A stretch of 64,000 nt of DNA from Pseudomonadota bacterium. Lineage in GTDB: Bacteria > Pseudomonadota > Alphaproteobacteria > Sphingomonadales > Sphingomonadaceae. The position numbers and the translations under genes are program-made. Below are positions 1 through 7,568 of this stretch, one piece after another. The stretch lies in the NCBI GenBank assembly GCA_039818985.1, contig JBCBSU010000002.1, positions 496,001 through 560,000 on the forward strand, in the 5' to 3' direction. Position 1 is the first letter of the stretch. Every line of letters begins with the position of its first letter. The notes beneath the pieces are model-generated. The model did not search any database. It had not been told where the DNA came from and worked only from the letters and a program-made list of their open reading frames with translations.

Positions 1-47
1 AATCATGCATCTATGGATAGCGCGATTTGATGAAGAATCCATAAAAT

Positions 48-77
48 AAGGGGGCCGAACACAGATCCGGCCCCCTT
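48..77 (-). terminator. Rho-independent terminator after the PEP-CTERM-like gene
   Basis: A perfect 10-bp stem (AAGGGGGCCG at 48-57 with CGGCCCCCTT at 68-77) encloses a 10-nt loop. On the minus strand it lies 26 nt past the stop codon of the gene at 104-649 and is followed by a T-rich stretch. It is therefore the likely end of that transcript. Confidence 0.8.
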
Positions 78-103
78 GTGATTATTGGTATGGCGAAAAA
101 AGC

Positions 104-649
104 TCAGTCGCGCTTTTTCTTCAGCAGTCGCCGACCGCCGACCAGGCCGCCTGCCCCCAGACCGAAGAGCAGCAATGCTCCCGGTGCCGGAACCGGTGTG
201 CCGCCGGTCGAACCACCCGAAGAACCGCCCGTGCTGGTGCTGGTCGAGGTTGATGTGCTCGAGCTGGTGCTGGTCGACGACGAAGTCGAGGTCGAACCGC
301 CGGTCGAGGTCGAGCTGGTTGAGCCACCGGTACTGGTGCTGGTCGAGCTCGAAGTGCTGGTCGATCCACCGGTGCTGGTGCTGGTCGATCCGCCCGAGGA
401 ACTTTTTGACCCGCCCGAAGAACTTTTGGAGCCACCGGAAGAACTTTTTGAGCCGCATTTACGCGACCAGCGGCTGCATTTGCTGCTCTTCGACCAACCA
501 TAGCCACCGCCGAAGAAGAAGCTGCTCTTCGAGGTTTTGGTGGTGCTTTTGGCATGAGCGGTTTCGGTGGTTGCCGCCATGGTGCCAGCCGCGCTGACCG
601 CCATCATTGAGCCGATCGCAACAGCCTTGGTGAGTTTTGCGTATTTCAT
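104..649 (-). CDS. Secreted Ser/Thr/Gly-rich protein with PEP-CTERM-like sorting tail
   Basis: The 181-residue protein has an N-terminal signal peptide (Lys at 3 and 6, hydrophobic core, Ala-rich cleavage region near 30). A Ser/Lys/Trp/Gly segment follows, then about 90 residues of SKSSSGG and STSTGG-type repeats. The C-terminus carries TPVPAPGALLLFGLGAGG followed by RRLLKKK, the layout of PEP-CTERM sorting signals (Pro motif, membrane helix, basic cluster). Members of that class are exported, processed by an exosortase and often glycosylated on Ser/Thr. No exosortase lies in this window. AAGGG six bases before the ATG supports the start. The specific function is unknown, and a structural or matrix role is inference from composition alone. 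Confidence 0.72.
   Translation of the reverse strand: MKYAKLTKAVAIGSMMAVSAAGTMAATTETAHAKSTTKTSKSSFFFGGGYGWSKSSKCSRWSRKCGSKSSSGGSKSSSGGSKSSSGGSTSTSTGGSTSTSSSTSTSTGGSTSSTSTGGSTSTSSSTSTSSSTSTSTSTSTGGSSGGSTGGTPVPAPGALLLFGLGAGGLVGGRRLLKKKRD
205..450. repeat. Coding tandem repeats of the Ser/Thr/Gly-rich protein
   Basis: This stretch consists of near-repeats built on units such as gctggtgctggtcga and gaactttttgacccgccc, which encode the STSTGG and KSSSGG units on the minus strand. Such internal repetition is prone to slippage, so copy number may vary between strains. It also leaves several frames open on both strands that are not genes. Confidence 0.6.
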
Positions 650-824
650 TGCACGCCCTTTTTCATCATTGCCGGTTCGGTGCAGAACTTAACTCGTTCC
701 GCATGTGTAAGGGTAAAGCATGTGCCATGCCAGAGTCAGGAAAATCCCGGATTTCCTGGGCTCAGAAGGGTTAATGGCTTTGCGCAGACACACCGATTTG
801 TCAAAAATTCCGACATACATGCCG

Positions 825-1493
825 TTACGTCCAGATACCCAGCATATGTGCATAGGGCGTGATATGGGTTTCGGCGTATTTCTGAAATTTCTCCGCCTTT
901 TTCGGATGTGGGAAATGGTTGCCGCTGATCGACACCCGTTTTTCGGTGCTCATATTGCGCTTTGTGTAATGCGGCGCATAGGAGGGGAAAAGCAGCAATG
1001 TGCCGACTTCCGGCTCGAGCTGCACATGGTTGCGCCGTGCCACTGCGTCGAGGACGAAGACGATGGCCCCGCTATTTTCCGGATAATTGGTATAATAGAC
1101 CCAGGACACGCCATCGGGCCAGTCATCGCGGATATGGGTGTGATAATCGGTATTCTGACCCGGATTGAGGATATGGCCCCAGGTCTCGCAGTCGTCCAGA
1201 TCCTCGAAATGCGGATTCATCCGGCGGATAAAGGCATCAATACGGCGCAGCAGCTTTGCCACTTCCGGATGGTCATAGGGGAGCAGCGAGTCTTCCGACT
1301 TGGTGTCGTTGATATCGGTCGAGCGGCGGTCAGCCTCCTTGGCCACCACTGCCTTGGTAATGGCTTCATTGTCGAGATCGCGGCCAATCGGAACGCGCAG
1401 ATGCCCGACCGAGAGCAACGGTTCGTAATAGGCAAACGGGTCTTGCTCGAATGAAATCAGACCGGGCAGCTCGATCGGCGACATATGGGTCAT
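825..1493 (-). CDS. Putative 2OG-Fe(II) oxygenase
   Basis: The protein of about 222 residues resembles the TIGR02466-type putative 2-oxoglutarate/Fe(II) oxygenases. Its jelly-roll half contains YHTHIRDDWPDGVSWVYY, then P-x-x-G-x-L-L-L-F-P-S-Y with H-Y as the distal metal His, and R-V-S-I-S-G-N near the end as the expected 2OG-binding Arg strand. The substrate is unknown; members act on small molecules or protein side chains. The ATG at 1493 sits 8 nt after AGGA and is preferred; ATG at 1499 or TTG at 1508 are alternatives. It stands alone between a PEP-CTERM-like gene and a lyase. Confidence 0.7.
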   Translation of the reverse strand: MTHMSPIELPGLISFEQDPFAYYEPLLSVGHLRVPIGRDLDNEAITKAVVAKEADRRSTDINDTKSEDSLLPYDHPEVAKLLRRIDAFIRRMNPHFEDLDDCETWGHILNPGQNTDYHTHIRDDWPDGVSWVYYTNYPENSGAIVFVLDAVARRNHVQLEPEVGTLLLFPSYAPHYTKRNMSTEKRVSISGNHFPHPKKAEKFQKYAETHITPYAHMLGIWT

Positions 1494-1628
1494 GGGCATT
1501 TTCCTCAACTCGCATCCTCACCAACGGATTAACGACAAGCGTTTAACTTTTGGTTTAACCCTGACCTTGCTGGTGCGGTGGTGCGGCTTTCGATTGACCG
1601 CGCTGTTTATGCGGGTCAGAAGTGGCGC

Positions 1629-2525
1629 ATGGCCGATACACTAGCCGCCCATGACCATCGCCCGCGTCGCAGCGCGCTCTATATGCCGGCGGGCAATGCC
1701 CGGGCACTGGAAAAGGCGCGCGGCCTCGATGCCGATATAGTGATTTTCGACCTTGAAGATGCGGTTGCGCCCGATGCCAAGGCCGCAGCGCGCGAAACGC
1801 TGGCGGCGGCGCTTGCGGACAATGCGGGCTATGGTCATCGCGAACTGGTGCTGCGGGTCAATGGCCGCGCCACGCAATGGTTTGCCGATGATCTGGCATT
1901 GGCGGCGACGTTGCCCGTCGATGCGCTGCTGCTGCCCAAAGCCGATAGCGAGGAAGATGTGCGCGTCTTTGCGGAGAGCATGCAGGCCATGGGTGTCGCC
2001 GATGGCATGGCGCTGTGGGCGATGATCGAGACACCGGCGGCGATATTGGCGCTCGGCGACATTGCCGCCATGGCGCGCGAGGTGCCGCTGACCGCTCTGG
2101 TCGCCGGGACCAACGATCTCGCCAAGGAGATGCGGGTCACCGCCGATGCCGAACGCACAGCGTTTCGTACGGCGCTGTCGACATTGGTGATGGCGGCGCG
2201 GGCACATGGACTGGTGGCGCTGGACGGCGTGTATAATGCTATTGGCGATGCTGCAGGGCTGGAACATGAGGCGGTGCAGGGGCGGCTATTGGGTTTCGAT
2301 GGCAAGACGCTTATCCACCCGTCGCAAATTGCCCCCTGCAATCGCATTTTCGCCCCCGATCCCGATGCATTGGCCGGCGCGCACGCGATTATCGCCGCCT
2401 TTGCCGATCCGGACAATGCCGGCAAGGGCGTGATCCGGCTCGGCGGCAAGATGGTCGAGCGGCTACATCTCGCCGAAGCCGAGCAACTGGTGGCGCAGGC
2501 CGAGGCTATCGTGGCGCGGGGATAG
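1629..2525 (+). CDS. CoA-ester lyase of the HpcH/HpaI (CitE-like) family
   Basis: The 298-residue protein has the TIM-barrel signatures of the citrate lyase beta/malyl-CoA lyase group: RSALYMPAGNARALEKA at the N-terminus, VIFDLEDAVAPDAK with the acidic metal-site residues, LLLPKADSEEDV, AMIETPAA, LVAGTNDLAKEM and GFDGKTLIHPSQI. Known members cleave or form C-C bonds of (S)-malyl-CoA, citramalyl-CoA or related thioesters. The sequence alone does not fix the substrate. The ATG at 1629 starts right before the conserved RRSALYMPA block; a TTG/GTG extension to 1578 would add residues unlike the family. No citD/citF partners are present, so it is a stand-alone lyase. Confidence 0.82.
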   Translation: MADTLAAHDHRPRRSALYMPAGNARALEKARGLDADIVIFDLEDAVAPDAKAAARETLAAALADNAGYGHRELVLRVNGRATQWFADDLALAATLPVDALLLPKADSEEDVRVFAESMQAMGVADGMALWAMIETPAAILALGDIAAMAREVPLTALVAGTNDLAKEMRVTADAERTAFRTALSTLVMAARAHGLVALDGVYNAIGDAAGLEHEAVQGRLLGFDGKTLIHPSQIAPCNRIFAPDPDALAGAHAIIAAFADPDNAGKGVIRLGGKMVERLHLAEAEQLVAQAEAIVARG

Positions 2526-2616
2526 ATAAGCCGCGGCCGCGCCATTACGGCTAAAGTCGCATGGCATCGCTGGCACGATCAGCCTATGCTGAAACCGTGA
2601 CTGGAGGAGGCGGCCG

Positions 2617-4491
2617 CTGACCGAGCTAGCCGAGATAACCGGGTTTCTGGCTCAGCATGAGCCGTTTTCGCTGTTGCCGCATGAGGCACAGGCGAAAATG
2701 GCACGCGCCATAGAGGTGCGCTATTTCCGTAAGGGCAGCGACATCATCATCGCCGGCCAGTCCAATGACAAACTCAGCATCGTTCGCAGCGGTGCGGTCG
2801 AGCTGCGGCTCGATGGCGACATGATGCACGCCCGGCTGGGGGAGGGGGAATGCTATGGCTATCCTTCGCTGCTTGCCGAGGGCATTACCCGCAACGCTGT
2901 ACAGGCGCTGGAAGACAGCCTGATCTATCAGGTCGATGGCGACTGCTTTCTGACGTTGCACGCGGCGCATCCGCCATTGCAGCGCTATTGCATTGCCGAC
3001 AGCCAGTTGCGCCTCAAGCGCGCGCTGCGAACGCTGCGCGAAGACAATGGCGGTGCGGAAATCTCGCCGCACAGCCAGGCGCGCATGGGCGACCTGATCA
3101 GCCGCGACCGGCTGGTGACAGCGCAGGCGGCGATGAGTGTGTTCGATGCGGCGCAAATGATGACGCGCGAAAATGTCACCACCCTGCCGATTTTCGATGA
3201 CAAAGCTCTGGTCGGCATTGTTTCGGACAGTGACTTGCGGGCGCGGGTGCTGGCCGCCGGGCGCGATCCCGATACGCTCTTGTCAGAAGTGATGACGCCC
3301 GATCCGATAACCGCATCATCGCAGGATCCGCTGCTCGGCGCACTGCTGACGCTGATGGATCGGCATATCCACCATCTTCCCGTCACCGATCCGAACGGCG
3401 AGCTGATCGGTATCGTCGGCGCCAGCGACATATTGGGACGGCTTGGTGCCGATGCGTTGCATATTGCCGGCGAAGTACGGCTGGCGCGTAATGCGCATGA
3501 TGTCGCCCAGGCGGCGGCGCGACTGCCGGCCTGTTTTGCGTCACTGGTCGAGGCAGGGGTCGATGCCGAACATGTCGCGCGGTTCACTTCGTCGATCGGT
3601 GAAACCGCACATCGCCAGCTATTGCAGCTGGCCGAGGAGAAGCTCGGGCCCCCGCCGGTGCCCTATGCGCTGGTCGCCTTCGGATCGCTGGCCCGCAATG
3701 AACAGTCGCTGGGGTCGGATCAGGATAATGGCTTTGTCTTTGGTGACGGTTATGACCCGGCGCAGCATGACGAATATTTCTCCGCAGTGGCGCAGTTGCT
3801 TTGCGACGGGCTGCATGAAGCGGGCTATGTCTATTGTCCGGGCAATATTATGGCGACCAACAGCGCATGGCGTCACGATGTCGCCGGCTGGGAAGCCATT
3901 TTCAACGGCTGGATCGACGCGCCCGATCCCGATGCGGTGATGCGCTCGGGCATTTTTTTCGACATGCGCGCGCTTGCCGGCGATGTGGCGCTGGTCGACG
4001 GGCTGCGACGGCGGGTATTCGCGCGTGCGGCAGAGAACAGGATTTTCCTCTCTTTTGTTGCCCGCGCCGCGGCGGCAACCAAAATCCCACTCGGTTTCTT
4101 CCGCAATTTCCTGCTCAAGGATGATGCAGTGCATGGCCGGGTCCTCGATCTCAAGGCGCAGGCGATCAACCCGGTGATCGATCTGGTGCGTTGCCATGCG
4201 CTGGCCGAGCGGCTGGAAGCGGTCAACACCCATGCACGCATGGCGGCGTTGCGCGAACGCCAGGGGTTTGAAAGCGCGATCGTCGCCAATGTCAGCGATG
4301 CCTTTGATTTTATCCGCGAGGTGCGCATCCGTCATCAGGCGCGGCAGGTGGGAGCAGGCAAGACACCGGACAACAAGCTCGACCCGCAAAACCTGTCGCA
4401 GTTCGAACAGACGCATCTCAAAGATGCCTTCAAGCTGATACGCGACCGGCTCGATGCGTTGCGCAGCCGCTATGCCGGGTCGATTACATGA
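2617..4491 (+). CDS. cNMP-binding / CBS-pair / DUF294 nucleotidyltransferase-like protein, probable CTG start
   Basis: The protein of about 624 residues has a cyclic-nucleotide-binding-like domain first (RYFRKGSDIIIAG), then two CBS domains (from about residue 165 to 285), a DUF294 nucleotidyltransferase domain (FGSLARNEQSLGSDQDNG) and the DUF294 C-terminal domain. Family members are predicted signalling proteins commonly encoded beside a DnaQ-like exonuclease and acetate-transport genes, as here. In frame, no ATG, GTG or TTG occurs between the stop at 2590 and TTG 2674. The translation from CTG 2617 (LTELAEITGFLAQHEPFSLL) reads as a natural family N-terminus, and GGAGGAGG sits 6 nt before that CTG. 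The stop overlaps the next gene by 4 nt. Confidence 0.82.
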   Translation: MTELAEITGFLAQHEPFSLLPHEAQAKMARAIEVRYFRKGSDIIIAGQSNDKLSIVRSGAVELRLDGDMMHARLGEGECYGYPSLLAEGITRNAVQALEDSLIYQVDGDCFLTLHAAHPPLQRYCIADSQLRLKRALRTLREDNGGAEISPHSQARMGDLISRDRLVTAQAAMSVFDAAQMMTRENVTTLPIFDDKALVGIVSDSDLRARVLAAGRDPDTLLSEVMTPDPITASSQDPLLGALLTLMDRHIHHLPVTDPNGELIGIVGASDILGRLGADALHIAGEVRLARNAHDVAQAAARLPACFASLVEAGVDAEHVARFTSSIGETAHRQLLQLAEEKLGPPPVPYALVAFGSLARNEQSLGSDQDNGFVFGDGYDPAQHDEYFSAVAQLLCDGLHEAGYVYCPGNIMATNSAWRHDVAGWEAIFNGWIDAPDPDAVMRSGIFFDMRALAGDVALVDGLRRRVFARAAENRIFLSFVARAAAATKIPLGFFRNFLLKDDAVHGRVLDLKAQAINPVIDLVRCHALAERLEAVNTHARMAALRERQGFESAIVANVSDAFDFIREVRIRHQARQVGAGKTPDNKLDPQNLSQFEQTHLKDAFKLIRDRLDALRSRYAGSIT

Positions 4492-5180
4492 TCGGTGACG
4501 CACGCTGGCGCTGGATGCGGCGCTGGAAAAAGGCGGCTGAAACAGCGCATCGGGCGGCATCGGGTTCTGCGCTTGCCGATTATTACGCCGCCGGGCCGCC
4601 CGACATGGATGTGCCCTGGCAGTCCGCGCCATTGATCGCCATCGATCTGGAAACCGATGGACTGGATGCGCGCAGCGACATGTTGCTCGAAGCCGGTTGG
4701 GTCGCGCTCAGCAATGGCGCCGTGCGGCTGGCGACGGCGCAGCGGCTGCGCATCTCGGCACAGTCTGATCTGCGTGCATCCAGCGTGGTGATTCATGGTA
4801 TCACCGATGACGCGGCACAGAAGGGCAGCAGCGAAGCGGATATGCTGGCAGCACTGCTGCCGTTGCTGGGCGGCGCGGTGATCGTTGCGCACAATGCGGT
4901 GATCGAGCAGGCGTTTCTCGATGCGGCCTGCCGCCGCGTTTTCGGCGCACCGTTGCTGCTGCCGGCCATCTGCACCATGGATATCGAAATGCGCTGGTTC
5001 CCGCGCGAGCGCACCCATGACGGTCTGCGCCTCGGCACGCTGCGCGCACGTCATGGACTGCCCGCCTATCACGCGCATGACGGGCTGGTCGATGCGATGG
5101 CATCGGGCGAATTGCTGCTGGCCCAGATTGCCGCGGCCCGGCGCGACAGGGTGTCGCTGGCCGAGCTGATCCGCTGGTAG
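4488..5180 (+). CDS. DnaQ-like 3'-5' exonuclease
   Basis: The 230-residue protein has the DEDDh exonuclease motifs: ExoI IAIDLETDGLD, ExoII VAHNAVIEQAFLD, and ExoIII HDGLVDAMASGELLLA with the His. An N-terminal extension of about 40 residues precedes the fold. This arrangement, a PolC/DnaQ-type exonuclease directly after a cNMP/CBS/DUF294 protein with an ATGA overlap, is typical of gammaproteobacterial and alphaproteobacterial acetate-switch loci. Translational coupling is likely. Its nucleic-acid substrate in this context is unknown; a role in nucleotide signalling rather than replication proofreading is inference. Confidence 0.82.
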   Translation: MIGDARWRWMRRWKKAAETAHRAASGSALADYYAAGPPDMDVPWQSAPLIAIDLETDGLDARSDMLLEAGWVALSNGAVRLATAQRLRISAQSDLRASSVVIHGITDDAAQKGSSEADMLAALLPLLGGAVIVAHNAVIEQAFLDAACRRVFGAPLLLPAICTMDIEMRWFPRERTHDGLRLGTLRARHGLPAYHAHDGLVDAMASGELLLAQIAAARRDRVSLAELIRW

Positions 5181-5211
5181 CCGCGTCTCTGCTGTCAGCG
5201 CATCTCATACC

Positions 5212-5245
5212 AAAGTCTCGCTATCGCTGGTCACGAAAGTCGCTA
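5212..5245. promoter_or_regulatory. Direct repeat in the promoter region of the symporter operon
   Basis: AAAGTCTCGCTA at 5212-5223 recurs as AAAGTCGCTA at 5236-5245, a 24-bp step, in the 137-bp spacer before the symporter small subunit. Such spacing could place two protein dimers on one face of the helix, and the LuxR-type regulator of this locus is the obvious candidate. No known binding motif supports this, so it is a weak call. Confidence 0.25.
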
Positions 5246-5317
5246 GCCTTTGACCCAAGCATAAGCCGGATAGCGCCCGATGCGTGATCGGCAATGCCAA
5301 TAAAGCGGGAGGGTAAT

Positions 5318-5611
5318 ATGGCAGAGAATGACGATGAAACACAGCAGGGCGATGGCGATACCAGCGCCAATGAAGCGGCGTATTGGAAGGAGAATATCCG
5401 CCTGCTGATATCGCTGATGACAATCTGGTTCCTCGTCTCCTTCGGTGCCGGCATATTGTTCCGCCCGTTTCTCGACCAGTTTTCGCTTGGTGGTTACCCG
5501 CTTGGTTTCTGGTTCGCGCAACAAGGCGCGATCTACGTCTTTATCGCGCTGATCTTCTTCTACACCGTCCGGATGAAGCAGATCGAACGCAAATATGATC
5601 TCGACGACTGA
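5318..5611 (+). CDS. Sodium/solute symporter small subunit (DUF4212)
   Basis: The 97-residue protein has two transmembrane helices (roughly residues 27-50 and 60-85) with WFLVSFGAGILF and a GYPLGFWFAQQG loop, the DUF4212/TIGR03647 pattern. Members are predicted small partners of the large symporter encoded immediately downstream. GGGAGGG at 5307-5313 positions the ATG at 5318; the upstream ATG at 5294 lacks such a site. The next gene begins 11 nt after the stop with its own GAGGAGGGG, so the two subunits are co-expressed. Confidence 0.87.
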   Translation: MAENDDETQQGDGDTSANEAAYWKENIRLLISLMTIWFLVSFGAGILFRPFLDQFSLGGYPLGFWFAQQGAIYVFIALIFFYTVRMKQIERKYDLDD

Positions 5612-5622
5612 GGAGGGGACCG

Positions 5623-7398
5623 ATGGAAACGCAAACCCTGATCTATATATTTGTCGGCCTCTCCTTCGCGCTATATATTGGCATTGCGCTGTGGACCCGG
5701 GCCGGATCGACCAAGGAATTTTACGTCGCCGGTGGCGGCGTAAACCCGGTGGTCAATGGCATGGCCACCGCCGCCGACTGGATGAGCGCGGCCAGCTTTA
5801 TCTCGATGGCAGGCCTCATCGCCTTTCTCGGCTATGACGGCTCGGTCTATCTCATGGGCTGGACCGGCGGTTATGTCATGCTGGCACTGCTGCTTGCGCC
5901 CTATTTACGCAAGTTCGGCCAGTTCACCGTGCCCGATTTCATCGGCACGCGCTATTATTCCAAGGCGGCGCGGGTGGTCGCGGTGATCTGTCTGATCTTT
6001 ATCAGCTTCACCTATATTGCCGGCCAGATGCGCGGCGTCGGGATCGTGTTCTCGCGTTTTCTCGATGTCGACATCACCATGGGTGTGATCATCGGCATGG
6101 CGATCGTCTTCGTCTATGCCGTGCTCGGGGGCATGAAGGGCATCACCTACACCCAGGTGGCGCAATTCTGCGTGCTTATCTTCGCCTATATGGTTCCGGC
6201 CTTTTTCATCAGCTTCCTGATCACCGGCAACCCGATCCCGCAAATCGGCCTGGGTAGCCAGGTCAATGACGGGTCGGGGATGTATGTGCTGCAAAAGCTC
6301 GATCTGGTGCTGCAGGATCTGGGCTTCGGGGCCTATACCGACGGGTCGAAGGCGACCATCGATATATTCTGCATCACCATGGCGCTAATGGTCGGTACCG
6401 CTGGCCTGCCGCATGTGATCGTGCGTTTCTTCACCGTGCCCAAGGCATCGGATGCGCGCAAATCGGCGGGCTGGGCGCTGGTATTCATCGCCCTGCTTTA
6501 CACCACGGCCCCGGCGGTCGGTGCCTTTGCCCGGCTCAACTTTGTCGAGACCGTCAACAATGTCGAATATAGCGAAAGCGCCGAATGGTTCCGCAACTGG
6601 GAGGCGAACAGCCTGATCGCATGGCAGGACAAGAATGGCGATGGCGTGATGACCTATGAGGCAGGCGATGCCTTTGCCGGCAAACCCGAATTCACCGGCG
6701 AAACCGGGGCATCGGGTGAGCGGCTGGTGGCCAATGCCGCCAACAGCGACAGCGCCAACGAGGTCTATGTCGACCGCGACATCATGGTGCTGGCCAATCC
6801 GGAGATTGCCGATCTGCCCGGCTGGGTGGTGGCGTTGGTCGCTGCCGGCGGGCTCGCTGCGGCGCTATCGACTGCGGCGGGGCTGTTGCTGGTGATCTCG
6901 TCATCGATCAGCCATGACCTGCTCAAATCGACATTCCGACCGCAGATCAGCGAGAAGGGCGAGCTGCTGGCCGCGCGGGTCGCTGCGACCGCGGCTATCA
7001 TAGTGGCTGGCTATCTCGGCATCTATCCGCCCGGATGGGTGGCGCAGGTGGTCGCCTTTGCCTTTGGCCTTGCTGCGGCGTCGCTTTTCCCGGCCATCTT
7101 CATGGGCATCTTCTGGAAGTTCATGAACAAGGAAGGCGCGATTGCCGGCATGGTCAGCGGTCTGGTGTTCACTTTCGGTTATATTGTCTACTTCAAATTC
7201 GTAGCGCCCGATCTGAATACTGCCGACTATTGGTTGTTCGGCATCTCACCCGAAGGCATCGGCGTGATCGGCATGCTGGTCAATTTCGCCATCGCGATTG
7301 CGGTGTCGCGGATGACCGACTCACCGCCGCTGGAAGTGCGCAAGCTGATCGACTCGATCAGGGTACCGCGCGGTGCCGGAGATGCACACGCACATTGA
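5623..7398 (+). CDS. Sodium:solute symporter large subunit (VC_2705 type), probable acetate/monocarboxylate transporter
   Basis: This 591-residue SLC5/SSS-fold protein has 13 or more membrane helices, with the family block STKEFYVAGGGVNPVVNGMA near the N-terminus and AALSTAAGLLLVISSSISHD later. The VC_2705 subfamily pairs with the DUF4212 small subunit and resembles acetate permease ActP. A periplasmic-size loop (about residues 305-390) contains DKNGDGVMTYEAGD, an EF-hand-like acidic motif. Its position before a CrbS-type kinase and near acs argues for acetate or a related short carboxylate as substrate, which is inference from context. A terminator follows at 7451. Confidence 0.86.
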   Translation: METQTLIYIFVGLSFALYIGIALWTRAGSTKEFYVAGGGVNPVVNGMATAADWMSAASFISMAGLIAFLGYDGSVYLMGWTGGYVMLALLLAPYLRKFGQFTVPDFIGTRYYSKAARVVAVICLIFISFTYIAGQMRGVGIVFSRFLDVDITMGVIIGMAIVFVYAVLGGMKGITYTQVAQFCVLIFAYMVPAFFISFLITGNPIPQIGLGSQVNDGSGMYVLQKLDLVLQDLGFGAYTDGSKATIDIFCITMALMVGTAGLPHVIVRFFTVPKASDARKSAGWALVFIALLYTTAPAVGAFARLNFVETVNNVEYSESAEWFRNWEANSLIAWQDKNGDGVMTYEAGDAFAGKPEFTGETGASGERLVANAANSDSANEVYVDRDIMVLANPEIADLPGWVVALVAAGGLAAALSTAAGLLLVISSSISHDLLKSTFRPQISEKGELLAARVAATAAIIVAGYLGIYPPGWVAQVVAFAFGLAAASLFPAIFMGIFWKFMNKEGAIAGMVSGLVFTFGYIVYFKFVAPDLNTADYWLFGISPEGIGVIGMLVNFAIAIAVSRMTDSPPLEVRKLIDSIRVPRGAGDAHAH

Positions 7399-7409
7399 TG
7401 GCCATGACC

Positions 7410-7425
7410 CAGGGTTCAAACCCTG
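7410..7425. other. 16-nt inverted repeat after the symporter gene
   Basis: CAGGGTT and AACCCTG flank a two-base centre in perfect symmetry, 11 nt after the symporter stop and ahead of the intrinsic terminator. It looks superficially like a tRNA T-arm but no tRNA fold surrounds it. It may aid termination or bind a regulator of the kinase gene 140 nt downstream. Confidence 0.3.
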
Positions 7426-7450
7426 ATCCCGGTATCTCCCCGGGTCGCGT

Positions 7451-7477
7451 AAAGGGGCATCTTCGGGTGCCCCTTTT
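7451..7477 (+). terminator. Rho-independent terminator after the symporter operon
   Basis: AAAGGGGCA (7451-7459) pairs with TGCCCCTTT (7468-7476) around a TCTTCGGG loop, and the stem is followed by further T residues. It separates the symporter operon from the kinase gene, which therefore probably has its own promoter or is reached by read-through. Confidence 0.8.
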
Positions 7478-7568
7478 CTTTGCGTGCCGCAGCGTTTAGG
7501 CTTGGTCACCATGTCAGAACCGGTGCCGCAAAATGAGCGCCGGCTGATTTGGGGAAAGGGTGTCCGGC

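Noticed and set aside
720-1454. Long plus-strand frame opposite the 2OG-oxygenase gene
   Set aside because: It mirrors the oxygenase on the other strand, has no family pattern or ribosome site, and the minus-strand protein has clear motifs.
2626-3156. Minus-strand frame across the DUF294 gene, and similar opposite-strand frames in GC-rich genes
   Set aside because: They are codon-bias shadows of the real plus-strand protein; the residues are His/Arg/Gln-rich without domains.
7410-7425. tRNA T-arm or attachment site after the symporter gene
   Set aside because: The 16-nt dyad resembles a T-arm, but stem-loop register is wrong and no other tRNA arms surround it.
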